Positions 16,539-25,777 of a stretch of DNA of 64,000 bases are shown in pieces; positions within the stretch are counted from its first letter, which is position 1, and every line of letters begins with the position of its first letter. The stretch is from Maribacter sp. MJ134. Its GTDB lineage: Bacteria > Bacteroidota > Bacteroidia > Flavobacteriales > Flavobacteriaceae. The stretch lies in contig NZ_CP034570.1 in the NCBI RefSeq assembly GCF_003970695.1, positions 744,001 to 808,000 of the forward strand, given 5' to 3'. Both the position numbers and the translations under genes were made by a program. The notes beneath the pieces are model-generated. The model had not been told where the DNA came from, did no database searches, and worked only from the letters and a program-made list of their open reading frames with translations.

Positions 16539-18936
16539 GCAAGGGTTTTCCAGTTTTCAGCATATGTTGAATACGCTCTAAGGTTTTTCGTTCCGTACAG
16601 AGCGATAAAAATGCTTCTCGTTCTATATCTAGCAAGTATTGTTCTGAAACATAGGTCGGTTCCGATAAGTCTCCACCGGCCATTACATATGCCAGTTTGT
16701 TCGCTATTTTTTTATCGTGTTCGCTAATGTATCTACTGGCTTCCATCGCATCAGTTCCTACTAAAAACATACCCAACGCCTGTTTTCCCAGTACCTTAAC
16801 GTCTTTACGAGCAGGTGGTTGTGTGTAACCCGCTTCTGCCATTAATTTCGCATGAGCTTTTGCGGTGGCAATTTGGCGGTCCTTATTCACGACGACAATA
16901 TCTTTTCCTTTTTGAAGGATTCCTAAATCATACGCTTCGTAGGCCGAAGTGGAAACTTTGGCCATACCAATGGTAAGGAAATACTCTTGAAGTATATTGA
17001 GCTCCACATCTCCTTTTCTAAAAGAATCCGAAGCTCTGAGCGCAAATTCTTTTGAACCTCCGCCTCCAGGTATTACACCGACACCGAATTCTACCAATCC
17101 AATATATGTTTCTGCGGCGGCAACAACCTTGTCCGCATGTAATGAAAGTTCACATCCACCGCCGAGGGTCATTCCATGGGGAGCTGAAACGGTAGGAATG
17201 GCAGAATAACGCATGCGCATCATGGTATCCTGGAACATTTTAATGGCCATATTAAGCTCATCATACTCTTGCTCCACCGCCATCATAAAAATCATACCTA
17301 TATTGGCTCCCACCGAAAAATTAGCTGCTTGGTTACCAACAACAAGACCCTGATAGTCTTTTTCGGCAAGGTCAATAGCTTTGTTCAATCCCGCCAGGAC
17401 ATCACCGCCAATGGTGTTCATTTTAGACTGGAATTCAACATTCAAAATGCCATCTCCTAAATCTTCAATAACTACACCGCTATTTTTAAAGACCTCCTTA
17501 GACTTTCTAATATTATCTAAAATGATAAAAGCATCCTGTCCCGGAATTTTCACCATTTCTTTTTTCGGGATATCGTAAAAATAGGTTGCACCGTCCTTAA
17601 CGCTGTAAAAGGAGGTAACTCCTGCCGCTTTCATCTCGGACACCCATTTTGCGGCTTCTTGATTTTCAGCAGCTATAAATTCCAAACCTTTGTCGAGACC
17701 CACGGCATCCCAAATCTGGAAAGGCCCGTGTTCCCAACCGAAGCCGGCTTTCATGGCATCATCAATCTTATAAAGCTCGTCCGTTATTTCTGGGATACGG
17801 TGTGAAACATAAGCAAATAATTGCCCAAAACTCTTTCTGTAAAATTCCCCCGCTTTATCTTTTCCACCAACTAAAACCGAAAATCTGTCCACTACCTTAT
17901 CAATGGTCTTGGTCAATTCCAAGGTGGCGAACTTAGCACTTTTTTTGGCGCGGTAGTCCATGGTGTCCAAGTCCAGTGTTAGGATTTCTGTTTTGCCTTT
18001 ATCGTTTTTTGTTTTTTTGTAAAAACCTTGTCCGGATTTACTACCTAACCATTTATTCTCCATCATGGTCTTGATAAAATCCGGAAGGGCGAACAAGGCT
18101 AACCTTTCATCGTCCTTACAATTGTCCGCAATACCGTTGGCTACATGAACCAAGGTATCTAAACCTACGACATCTACGGTTCTGAACGTGGCGGATTTTG
18201 GCCTACCGATTACAGGACCAGTGAGTTTATCAACCTCTTCAACGGTCATTCCCATTTCCTTAACGGCGTGGAACAAACTTTGAATACTAAAGATGCCAAT
18301 ACGGTTACCAATAAAGGCTGGTGTGTCTTTCGCGATTACGGAAGTTTTACCTAAAAATTGTTCACCATATCCGTTCAAGAACTCCAACACTTCGGGAGAA
18401 GTCTTTGGACCTGGTATGATTTCAAATAATTTCAAGTAACGTGCAGGGTTAAAAAAATGTGTTCCACAGAAATGCTTCTGGAAATCGTCACTTCTTCCCT
18501 CGCTCATAAACTTTATCGGAATACCCGAGGTATTGGAGGTGATAAGCGTACCTGCGGTTCTATGCTTTTCTAATTTTTCGAAAACGACCTTCTTAATATC
18601 CAAACGCTCTACCACAACCTCAATAATCCAATCAACTTGGGCCACCTTTGCGATATCGTCCTCAAGATTTCCCGTGGCGATACGTTTTGCAAAAGCTTGA
18701 TGATAAATAGGAGAGGGTTTTGATTTTAGGGCAGCGGTCAGCGAATCATTGACCAAACGGTTACGAACTACTTTGTCATCCAAGGTAAGACCTTTCGCTT
18801 TCTCCTTGTCATTGAGTTCTCTAGGAACAATATCGAGAAGTAATACTTCTACACCTATATTGGCAAAATGACAGGCAATGCCACTTCCCATTATTCCCGA
18901 ACCAATAACAGCTACTTTTTTAATATGCTTGTTCAT
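16531..18936 (-). CDS. fadN: 3-hydroxyacyl-CoA dehydrogenase/enoyl-CoA hydratase (FadN type)
   Basis: Two-domain beta-oxidation enzyme (801 aa, cytosolic) that hydrates enoyl-CoA and oxidises 3-hydroxyacyl-CoA with NAD+. The dehydrogenase comes first: Rossmann motif GSGIMGSGIACHFANIG at residues 12-28, then FFNPARYLKL and KDTPAFIGNRIG. The crotonase domain is C-terminal (about 500-700), with HGMTLGGGCELSLHAD and GLVEFGVGVIPGGGG as its CoA-binding and catalytic loops. This order is that of Bacillus FadN and the reverse of E. coli FadB. It is followed by the four-helix cassette and then fadA and fadE, and lies 15 bp after marR in the same operon. The stop codon lies inside the palindrome GCGAAACTAGTTTCGC (16525-16540). 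Confidence 0.94.
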   Translation of the reverse strand: MNKHIKKVAVIGSGIMGSGIACHFANIGVEVLLLDIVPRELNDKEKAKGLTLDDKVVRNRLVNDSLTAALKSKPSPIYHQAFAKRIATGNLEDDIAKVAQVDWIIEVVVERLDIKKVVFEKLEKHRTAGTLITSNTSGIPIKFMSEGRSDDFQKHFCGTHFFNPARYLKLFEIIPGPKTSPEVLEFLNGYGEQFLGKTSVIAKDTPAFIGNRIGIFSIQSLFHAVKEMGMTVEEVDKLTGPVIGRPKSATFRTVDVVGLDTLVHVANGIADNCKDDERLALFALPDFIKTMMENKWLGSKSGQGFYKKTKNDKGKTEILTLDLDTMDYRAKKSAKFATLELTKTIDKVVDRFSVLVGGKDKAGEFYRKSFGQLFAYVSHRIPEITDELYKIDDAMKAGFGWEHGPFQIWDAVGLDKGLEFIAAENQEAAKWVSEMKAAGVTSFYSVKDGATYFYDIPKKEMVKIPGQDAFIILDNIRKSKEVFKNSGVVIEDLGDGILNVEFQSKMNTIGGDVLAGLNKAIDLAEKDYQGLVVGNQAANFSVGANIGMIFMMAVEQEYDELNMAIKMFQDTMMRMRYSAIPTVSAPHGMTLGGGCELSLHADKVVAAAETYIGLVEFGVGVIPGGGGSKEFALRASDSFRKGDVELNILQEYFLTIGMAKVSTSAYEAYDLGILQKGKDIVVVNKDRQIATAKAHAKLMAEAGYTQPPARKDVKVLGKQALGMFLVGTDAMEASRYISEHDKKIANKLAYVMAGGDLSEPTYVSEQYLLDIEREAFLSLCTERKTLERIQHMLKTGKPLRN

Positions 18937-18951
18937 GTACTATGAGCGGTA

Positions 18952-19404
18952 TTAGTGATTTGATTTATCTTTAATATAAATATTCTTGTCTGCTATAAGC
19001 TTGTTTATAGTCTCCGTTACTTCAAAAAAACCTTTTAATTTATCATCGGAAACGTGCTGTTTTACCACTTCATTAAATCTCAATACAACGTCTTTTGAAT
19101 CCTTTCTTTTTTCCAGTCCAAATTCCGTCAGGTGTATTAAAACTCCTCGACCATCCGCAGGGTTAGGCTTTCTCAAAATAAGTCCCTTCTCCTCCATACT
19201 CTTTAAAATCCTAGAAAGACTAGTGGCTTCCATTCCCATTTTTGGTCCAAGCGCAGTAGATGGTGTCCCTGTTCTTGGGTCAATACTTAAAAGGGTAAAA
19301 CCAACTGCCATGGTACTTTCAAAACTTTTTGCCTCTTCATTGTACATTCTGGCAACGGCTTGCCAGGTAGCACGAAGGGCATAATCTATGGTCAGTTCCT
19401 TCAT
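18952..19404 (-). CDS. MarR family transcriptional regulator of the fad operon
   Basis: A 150-residue winged-helix repressor-type protein. The DNA-binding helix segment is LGPKMGMEATSLSRILKSMEEKGLI (residues about 72-96) and the wing is RKPNPADGRGVLIHLT. It is the first gene of the fadN-fadA-fadE operon, 15 bp before fadN. It probably senses acyl-CoA or a fatty acid and releases DNA on binding; this is inferred from position, since MarR and TetR family proteins commonly control fatty-acid degradation. A perfect 24-bp palindrome 34 bp upstream of its start overlaps the promoter, the position expected for autorepression. Confidence 0.92.
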   Translation of the reverse strand: MKELTIDYALRATWQAVARMYNEEAKSFESTMAVGFTLLSIDPRTGTPSTALGPKMGMEATSLSRILKSMEEKGLILRKPNPADGRGVLIHLTEFGLEKRKDSKDVVLRFNEVVKQHVSDDKLKGFFEVTETINKLIADKNIYIKDKSNH

Positions 19405-19423
19405 TGGTTATTTTTAAGCCATC

Positions 19424-19431
19424 CAAATATA
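19424..19431 (-). promoter_or_regulatory. -7 box of the marR-fad operon
   Basis: TATATTTG on the minus strand is an exact match to the Bacteroidota -7 consensus TAnnTTTG, 20 bp before the marR start codon. The -33 region falls inside the palindrome at 19438-19461, so a protein bound there would block RNA polymerase. Confidence 0.7.
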
Positions 19432-19437
19432 GGAAAA

Positions 19438-19461
19438 ATTTATTATGCATGCATAATAAAT
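19438..19461. promoter_or_regulatory. 24-bp perfect palindrome, likely MarR operator
   Basis: A perfect palindrome centred in ATGCATGCAT; its inner 18 bases are TATTATGCATGCATAATA and the symmetry runs to 24 bp. It covers the -33 region of the marR promoter (-7 box at 19424-19431) and lies 23 bp upstream of a second, divergent -7 box at 19484-19491. Its length and symmetry fit a dimeric MarR site. A hairpin role is less likely, because a perfect palindrome without a loop folds poorly. Confidence 0.7.
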
Positions 19462-19483
19462 CTCTTGAAATTAGATGAAGGAA

Positions 19484-19491
19484 TAAATTTG
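19484..19491 (+). promoter_or_regulatory. Divergent -7 box opposite marR
   Basis: TAAATTTG is an exact TAnnTTTG match pointing away from marR. A TTG at 19465-19467 gives a 16-base spacer, shorter than the usual 19. It would start transcription just before the small reading frame at 19502. Confidence 0.35.
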
Positions 19492-19501
19492 AAGTACTAC
19501 G

Positions 19502-19636
19502 ATGAAGTTTCAAGAAGCTTTTCGTCGTTTTCTGGTTTCTTTATCAAGTACCGCAGGAAATGGGGAAGGAAAATTGGTTAAAAGTGAAAATACCGCAGGG
19601 ACTGGAAAATCAGTGGCGTATCAACTAGTTTCGTAG
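19502..19636 (+). CDS. Candidate small ORF, 44 aa, divergent from marR
   Basis: Open frame of 44 codons beginning MKFQEAFRRFLVSLSST and ending AYQLVS, inside the 371-bp gap between marR and the acyl-CoA ligase gene. I do not recognise the sequence; it has no signal peptide or membrane span. A TAnnTTTG box lies 10 bp upstream, which would make the transcript nearly leaderless. Support is weak: short length, no similarity known to me, and the gap could be plain regulatory DNA. The rest of the gap (19637-19775) shows nothing I can name. Confidence 0.2.
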   Translation: MKFQEAFRRFLVSLSSTAGNGEGKLVKSENTAGTGKSVAYQLVS

Positions 19637-19775
19637 GTCGATATATGCCGCAATCTAATGCACAGGACCTCTTTTATTTGCAGGAAGAAAATTTCTTGTT
19701 TTCAATCAAGTTTACCACTAGATGCGCATTAAATCATTTATATCTCTCTAGGTAAGCGATACATTGGGAATTTGT

Positions 19776-21548
19776 CTAATGCCCATACATATCATTATAT
19801 AATGCAATGTATTTTTCTTTAATGATATTCCTCTTCATTTTCATGGTAGGGGTGAGGTGACCGTCTTCCGGGGTCCACACATCTGCTGTTAAGCGGAATA
19901 CTTTGATTTGTTCCCATTTACCAAAGTGCTGGTTACAGGTATCCAATTCTTTCTGAATACGTTTCACGACCTCAGGGGAAGCCGACATTTCTTCAAGAGA
20001 ACCACCCACATTCTTTTTCTTTTTGGCAATCCATTCCTTTACAAACTCGAAGTTAGGTTGTATAATGGCCGCTGGCATCTTTTCACCTTCACCCACTACC
20101 ATTACTTGTTCAATGAAACGGCTTTGTTTTAATTCGTTTTCTAGCAGGGTGGGAATAACATATTTACCTCCAGAGGTTTTGAACATCTCCTTTTTACGGC
20201 CTGTTATTTTTAGGAAACCTTCGCTATCCACCTCGCCTTTGTCACCGGTATGGAAATAATCTCCGGTCATCACTTCGTTGGTCTTTTCTGGGTCTTTATA
20301 GTATCCCATCATTACGTTAGGACCTTTTATAAGGATTTCACCATCATCCGCAATCTTTATTTCTACGTTCTCAATGGCTTTCCCTACACTGCCCACTTGG
20401 TACATATTATCCGCCATCATACCTACCGACACAATAGGGGAAGTCTCCGTGAGTCCGTAACCTTCCATCACCGGCATGCCTGCAGCGCCGAACACCTTCC
20501 CGAGTCTCGGTTGCAATGCGGCACTACCCGAGACCATGGTCACTAGGTCACCGCCCAACGCTTCTCTCCACTTACTGAAAATTAGTTTATTGGCAATACC
20601 CAGTTTAAACTCGTACCACGCTCCGTTCTGCCTGTAAGGCTTCCATTGTTCCCCCAGTTCTACGGCCCAGAAAAATAATTTTTTCTTAATTCCCGTAAGT
20701 TCTGTTCCTTTAGCAAAAATCTTATCAAAAAGTTTTTCCAGTAGACGCGGAACAACGGACATGAGCTGTGGCTTCACCTCTTTAATATTCTCGCCTATCT
20801 TATCGATACCTTCGGCGTAATAGACCGCTGTACCGGAGTATTGATAAATATAAATAAGCACCCGCTCAAAGATGTGACATAGGGGCAAAAAGCTCAAGAC
20901 CTTCGTCTCACCGTCCATTAGCGGTAAACGCTTAGCTCCGGCAAGGGCATTACTGGTGATATTATTATGTGAAAGCATTACTCCTTTAGGTGTTCCAGTG
21001 GTTCCTGAAGTATAAATAATCGATGCCAAATCTTCAGGATTTACGGCATCTTTTCTTTTTTGAAGCTCCTCCGCATTACCGGTATCCGAACCTAAATCAA
21101 AAAGCTCGGTATAATTCTTACAGCCTTCAATTTTATCAAAGCTGAAAATCTCTTTTAATTTCGTGTTCGGCAGGACTTTTTTTACTTTTTCCAATACCTC
21201 TTCGTCGGAAACAAAACAATAAATAGATTCACTATGGTTCAGCACATATTCGTATTCCTCAGCAGAGATCGTAGGGTAAATAGGTATGGTCTGCGCGCCC
21301 GTTTGTAGTACACCGATATCCATGATGTTCCATTCCGTTCTGTTGGACGAGGAGATAACAGCTACTTTATCATTTTTCTTAATCCCCATTCGTAAAAGAG
21401 CCCTGCTCACTGCGTTGGCTTTATCCAAGTAGTCTTTTGTGGAGGTAGCCACCCATTGTCCGTCATATTTGGTAACTAAAGATGTTTCCAAATTATATTT
21501 CTCTAACTGATAGTAAGGAAAATCGAAAAGACGGGTAACTTTTTGCAT
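19776..21548 (-). CDS. Long-chain acyl-CoA synthetase (AMP-forming)
   Basis: Activates fatty acids with ATP and CoA, feeding the beta-oxidation operon just downstream. The 590 residues belong to the ANL superfamily. The AMP-binding P-loop is YTSGTTGTPKGVMLSHNN (about 178-195), the A5-type motif is MEGYGLTETSP, the A7 motif is YFHTGDKGEVD, and the hinge segment is LKITGRKKEMFKTSGGKYV. It ends with the K-containing C-terminal domain (LTPTMKMKRN). There is no signal peptide; these eukaryote-like FACS proteins act at the inner face of the membrane. It is 371 bp upstream of marR and read in the same direction, so it is a separate transcript that may share regulation. Confidence 0.94.
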   Translation of the reverse strand: MQKVTRLFDFPYYQLEKYNLETSLVTKYDGQWVATSTKDYLDKANAVSRALLRMGIKKNDKVAVISSSNRTEWNIMDIGVLQTGAQTIPIYPTISAEEYEYVLNHSESIYCFVSDEEVLEKVKKVLPNTKLKEIFSFDKIEGCKNYTELFDLGSDTGNAEELQKRKDAVNPEDLASIIYTSGTTGTPKGVMLSHNNITSNALAGAKRLPLMDGETKVLSFLPLCHIFERVLIYIYQYSGTAVYYAEGIDKIGENIKEVKPQLMSVVPRLLEKLFDKIFAKGTELTGIKKKLFFWAVELGEQWKPYRQNGAWYEFKLGIANKLIFSKWREALGGDLVTMVSGSAALQPRLGKVFGAAGMPVMEGYGLTETSPIVSVGMMADNMYQVGSVGKAIENVEIKIADDGEILIKGPNVMMGYYKDPEKTNEVMTGDYFHTGDKGEVDSEGFLKITGRKKEMFKTSGGKYVIPTLLENELKQSRFIEQVMVVGEGEKMPAAIIQPNFEFVKEWIAKKKKNVGGSLEEMSASPEVVKRIQKELDTCNQHFGKWEQIKVFRLTADVWTPEDGHLTPTMKMKRNIIKEKYIALYNDMYGH

Positions 21549-21815
21549 ACTAGGTTTCTTTTAAGTAATTGCAAAATAGGGAAAGAACGGCAATATTAAA
21601 ATAGGATAAGTAAAATAAGGGCTATAATTTTTAATTATCCGCAATGAGCTCGATTAAATTATATAAAAAGATGTCCAAGCTTGGCTAGAATTTCTCAATC
21701 CCTACAAATGGTGTCTTTGTCGTTAAGGGATAGAGATATGTTATTTAGCTAAGAATTGAAATACTCTTTTTCTTTTTTAGTTACTTTAGGAACAGAGATT
21801 TATATTATAGAACCA

Positions 21816-22928
21816 ATGAAAAAATTATTTAGCTTTTGTTTAGTACTGTTAATATTGATGGGATGTGCTGAAAAAGGACCCAAAATTCCCGTTTACGCAT
21901 GGACCGGTGGACCTGGAGATGCAATGGATACGGAGCTGCTGGAAAAATTCCATGATTTTAAGGGCAAAGGTATTGACGGATTAATGTTTAACGGAGGACA
22001 TGACCCTGAAACGTATAAACGTGTAGGCGCTTTGGTAAAGCAAGCGGGGATGGAATTTCACGCATGGATACCTACCATGGTCCAAGGCGAAAATCCAAAG
22101 ATAGCTAAAGACTTGTACGCTCATAATCGCAATGGGGAATCCGCATGGGATAAACCGGCTTATGTGGACTATTATAAATTTCTTTGTCCCAATAGAGAAG
22201 GTACTTATAAGTTTTTATCGGAGTTATACGGCAGCGTAGCCGCTGTAGAGGAGATAGATGGCATACATTTGGATTATATACGTTTCCCTGATGTTATTCT
22301 TGCAGAAGGACTCTGGGACAAATACGGACTAGTCATGAATCAAGAATTCCCAGAGTATGATTACTGCTATTGCGATACGTGTACGTCCGATTTTAAGGAA
22401 CAAACGGGCATTGCCATTAAAGAGGTAGAGGATGCCTCACAAGTGCAAGAATGGAAACAGTTTAGATATGATCTAATCACAACAATGGTGGGTCGTTTGG
22501 CTAAAGTAGTCCATAAAGAAGGAAAAGAAATTAATGCCGCGGTATTCCCTGGTCCTTCCATTGCTAAAAAGCTAGTGCGTCAAGAGTGGAACAAATGGGA
22601 TTTAGATGCGGTTTACCCCATGAATTACAACGATTTTTATTTAAAAAATCCAGAATGGGTAGGAACTATAGTAGATGAGGAAGTACGTGCCGTTGAAGGC
22701 TTGAAACCGATTTATAGCGGACTTTTCATTTGTCCAAATCCGGAGAATAAAACCCAAGAGAACGATCCAGAAAATCATGGACTATTACCTTCCGAGATAG
22801 GAACGGCTATTAGGGCTTCTATGGAAAACGGAGCTACCGGCATTTGTTTATTTACGCCAGAACGAATGAAACCTGAACATTGGGAAGCTTTTGAAAAGGC
22901 CATCTACGTGGATTACACTAAGGAATAG
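21816..22928 (+). CDS. Lipoprotein with a glycoside-hydrolase-like (GHL10/COG1649) domain
   Basis: Lipoprotein with signal MKKLFSFCLVLLILMGC (lipobox LMGC), so it sits on a membrane outside the cytoplasm. The rest looks like a (beta/alpha)8 barrel: VYAWTGG near residue 30, then IDGIHLDYIRFPD near residue 150, the signature of putative glycosidases of the GHL10/COG1649 type. A cysteine cluster (YCYCDTCTSDF) follows and is conserved in some such proteins, possibly for metal or disulfide. I chose ATG 21816 because it gives the lipoprotein signal; the upstream extension (21756) is not family-like. Substrate unknown, probably a polysaccharide or peptidoglycan fragment. The gene stands alone. Confidence 0.8.
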   Translation: MKKLFSFCLVLLILMGCAEKGPKIPVYAWTGGPGDAMDTELLEKFHDFKGKGIDGLMFNGGHDPETYKRVGALVKQAGMEFHAWIPTMVQGENPKIAKDLYAHNRNGESAWDKPAYVDYYKFLCPNREGTYKFLSELYGSVAAVEEIDGIHLDYIRFPDVILAEGLWDKYGLVMNQEFPEYDYCYCDTCTSDFKEQTGIAIKEVEDASQVQEWKQFRYDLITTMVGRLAKVVHKEGKEINAAVFPGPSIAKKLVRQEWNKWDLDAVYPMNYNDFYLKNPEWVGTIVDEEVRAVEGLKPIYSGLFICPNPENKTQENDPENHGLLPSEIGTAIRASMENGATGICLFTPERMKPEHWEAFEKAIYVDYTKE

Positions 22929-23064
22929 GAGCATCTCATAATCCTTAACTTTCTGGTTCAATTATTCTCGAATACTACCGAGCGGATACTTAACTGCATA
23001 TCCGTAATGTAAATATTCACAATCTTTTTATCGACTAAAACCACTCGTCTACAATAAATCGTTT

Positions 23065-23097
23065 TTGAACGGGTTATATATACGCTTGATACTTTTG
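23065..23097 (+). promoter_or_regulatory. Promoter of the T9SS-exported protein
   Basis: TACTTTTG (23090-23097) matches TAnnTTTG; a TTG at 23065-23067 within a T run lies 22 bp upstream, slightly far. A second exact match, TAGATTTG, is at 23124-23131, closer to the start codon, without a good -33 element. The rest of the 22929-23162 gap has a weak hairpin (CGGATA...TATCCG, 22983-23004) and nothing else I can support. Confidence 0.45.
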
Positions 23098-23162
23098 TAG
23101 GAAAAATCTTTAATTATATATTATAGATTTGCTTCATAATCAACGTCCCAAATTAAAACGTT

Positions 23163-25757
23163 ATGAAAACAAATTACACTTTCAGTAGGCTAAGAGAAAT
23201 ACTAATCTCTTTCATCAGCCTTTTTTTCATGTACCATACTAGTGCCCAATCAGAACCTTTCAATTGTGATTTTAACGCTTATCTGTTTCAATACAATGAT
23301 GTATATGCGCTAGACCTAGCATCGGGTAGTTCGTACTTGGTAGCTCCTGACATTACTGAAGGTAGGATTAATGCTGCGGCCTATAATTCTGCAGATGGTT
23401 ACTTATGGGGTTATCTAAGTTCACCTTCCATTTCTCTTGTTAGTATAGGAAAGGACTTTAGTACAGAAATATATACGATTCCAGAACTTCCTAACAACGG
23501 TAACAAGTACGTTGGTGCTATCTCCCTTGAAGGTGTATACTATTTTAAGGCTGGCGGCAGTAGCTATTACAGTGTAGACCTTAATCCTGAATCTAACAAC
23601 TATCTTCAATATTTAGGAACACAACAACTTAGCCGAAGCGTTAAGATACACGATTGGGCCTTTAATGCGGTGGACAATATGCTGTATACCGTAGAACAAA
23701 AAACCAATCTTCTTTTACGAATAGATGCCAGCACGGGAGAAGTACAGAACTTAGGGGAAGTACCTATCTTATCCGGTTTTTCATATACCTATGGGGCGGT
23801 ATATTTTGATGTAGATGGTAACTTTTACGTGTCTGCAAATCAGACAGGTTCGGTATATAAGATTAGTAGTGTCCATGACATAGAAAACGGAAGTATGAAC
23901 TCTAATATTTTCGCTTTCGGTCCCGCCGCATCAAGTAACGATGGTGCCCGTTGTCCTACCGCACCAGTACCGCAAGAAGATTGTAAAAATGGTGTCGACG
24001 ACGATGGCGATGGTCTTACCGATTGTGATGACCCCTCATGCTCGGGTGTTGCGAGTTGTCCAGTCATAAAAACAACCTCCAGTGCTAATAAAGGGGGGCT
24101 AGAAAGCAATGATAGACTCGCAAATTTAATAAGTAATAGAAATTATAATAGGGCCAAAACGAACTACACGTTCAATAAAAACGATGCAAAGAAAGTACGC
24201 AAGAGCCAATTATATGGTAAGAGTGCTAAAAACGGAGTTAGTAATATACCCTTAGGAACTCTAGTGCCGCTAGGAATAATAGGAGAAAGCAGTACTATAG
24301 AATCTTCTCCAGATGATTTACTGGACCTGACCAATGCATCGGATATTTACTCCGTGGACTACCTTAACGGAATAGAGAATTTAGCTTCCGTAATGGTGAT
24401 TAAAACAGAGGAACAAGTCTACGAACACAGTAAGTTTATTTGCGACAGATTTTTAGGGGCAGAGCTACTTTCTGTTTCCAACATACAACTAAGGGAAAAG
24501 GATTTTATCAAATCTATCATCAAACAACCGGACGGTAGTCTAGAATTTGCATTGACCTTTTCGGCGAGGGTAAATACCAACAGTGAATTTGTAGTGGAGT
24601 CGCATTGGAATATTGATGCTTACCCTAATGATACGGCGTACTATAATTTTCAAATATGGTCCAATTCTGTAGACGGACTCTTACTGTTAGCAGATGAAAT
24701 CTTAAACCTACTGGAGGCTAATGCAACTATCGCTAACTATGCAAGTTCAACACCACCTCCCGTATTCGTTAAATCTGCGAGTTATAGGAACGGAGAGGTA
24801 TTCCTAAATCTAATCAATAGAAATAAATCGGAACGGATTAATCTAGAAGGCGGCATGAAATTAACCGAAACCAGTACTACGGAAACCATAGGGGTATCTG
24901 CTGAGATAGATGGATACCTGGATACGGTTTCCCTAAAGACCGGAACATTATTCGATTTAGGTTTTAGAGTAAGTGCCGGATTGGGTGATACCCCAGATGA
25001 TTTATTCGTAGCCGACGCTCCATGGGGGCTAGATGCCAGTACTACAGGAACAGTTGTAGATGACTATATGGTATTACCGGCCGACGGTCCATATCTTGGA
25101 GATGGTTACCCTATCGAACGGAATATTGCGCTGAAAGGAATAACTCAAGATTACTTAGGCGTTTATCGCGCTCTTAGTCCTCGATTTTCTCCGGTGGATT
25201 TAAGTACTTACAAAAAGTTAAGTTTTGAAGCCCAAGGCACTGGTGTTCTAGAAGTAAAGCTATTAAAGGGAGATGGGACAAGTTATGTAAGCACGGTTAA
25301 CTTAACCGAAGAGCTCAATACCTACACTTTGAGCGATACTGATTTTGAGGGAGAGATAGTGACCGACTTTGCCGACTTAAAAGTAATTGTTTTTAATTTG
25401 GTCGCTGAGAACGGTTATCGTGAGGAGAAATCAATGAACTTATCTAATATTGATTTTAATAATAGAGAGCCCTCGGTAACCTTCATAGATGCGGATACCA
25501 ACAAATCTGTTGTATATCCCAATCCTATGGTAGAAGCTGCGTCCATCTATTTCTATGAACAGACAAATAGTACATATACGTTTGACCTGTTTACCATGAC
25601 GGGTAGACGCATAGGTTCTCATCACTTAGAAGGGGATAGTGTTTCCGGTCAGAACAGCATTGAAATAAGAAGAAAAGGATTAGCTCCAGGACTTTATTTG
25701 TATAAGATAAAGAGTAGTACGGATAAAATATGGAGTGGAAGATTAATAGTCAGATAA
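23163..25757 (+). CDS. Large exported protein with T9SS type A sorting domain
   Basis: An 864-residue protein sent across the inner membrane (signal peptide about 1-29, ending HTSAQ) and then out through the type IX system. Residues 33-275 form a propeller-like region (VYALDLASGS; LLRIDASTGEVQNLG). Then comes an Asp/Cys-rich calcium-type stretch, CKNGVDDDGDGLTDCDDPSC (about 278-297), a low-complexity linker and a central beta domain. Residues 680-770 resemble a carbohydrate-binding jelly roll (YKKLSFEAQGTGVLEVKLL). The C-terminal 75 residues are the sorting domain (VVYPNPMVEAASIYF ... GLYLYKIKSS). No catalytic motif is evident. Binding or structure at the cell surface is the best guess. It has its own promoter and terminator. 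Confidence 0.85.
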   Translation: MKTNYTFSRLREILISFISLFFMYHTSAQSEPFNCDFNAYLFQYNDVYALDLASGSSYLVAPDITEGRINAAAYNSADGYLWGYLSSPSISLVSIGKDFSTEIYTIPELPNNGNKYVGAISLEGVYYFKAGGSSYYSVDLNPESNNYLQYLGTQQLSRSVKIHDWAFNAVDNMLYTVEQKTNLLLRIDASTGEVQNLGEVPILSGFSYTYGAVYFDVDGNFYVSANQTGSVYKISSVHDIENGSMNSNIFAFGPAASSNDGARCPTAPVPQEDCKNGVDDDGDGLTDCDDPSCSGVASCPVIKTTSSANKGGLESNDRLANLISNRNYNRAKTNYTFNKNDAKKVRKSQLYGKSAKNGVSNIPLGTLVPLGIIGESSTIESSPDDLLDLTNASDIYSVDYLNGIENLASVMVIKTEEQVYEHSKFICDRFLGAELLSVSNIQLREKDFIKSIIKQPDGSLEFALTFSARVNTNSEFVVESHWNIDAYPNDTAYYNFQIWSNSVDGLLLLADEILNLLEANATIANYASSTPPPVFVKSASYRNGEVFLNLINRNKSERINLEGGMKLTETSTTETIGVSAEIDGYLDTVSLKTGTLFDLGFRVSAGLGDTPDDLFVADAPWGLDASTTGTVVDDYMVLPADGPYLGDGYPIERNIALKGITQDYLGVYRALSPRFSPVDLSTYKKLSFEAQGTGVLEVKLLKGDGTSYVSTVNLTEELNTYTLSDTDFEGEIVTDFADLKVIVFNLVAENGYREEKSMNLSNIDFNNREPSVTFIDADTNKSVVYPNPMVEAASIYFYEQTNSTYTFDLFTMTGRRIGSHHLEGDSVSGQNSIEIRRKGLAPGLYLYKIKSSTDKIWSGRLIVR

Positions 25758-25777
25758 TTAGGTTGGATGTTTGGTAG

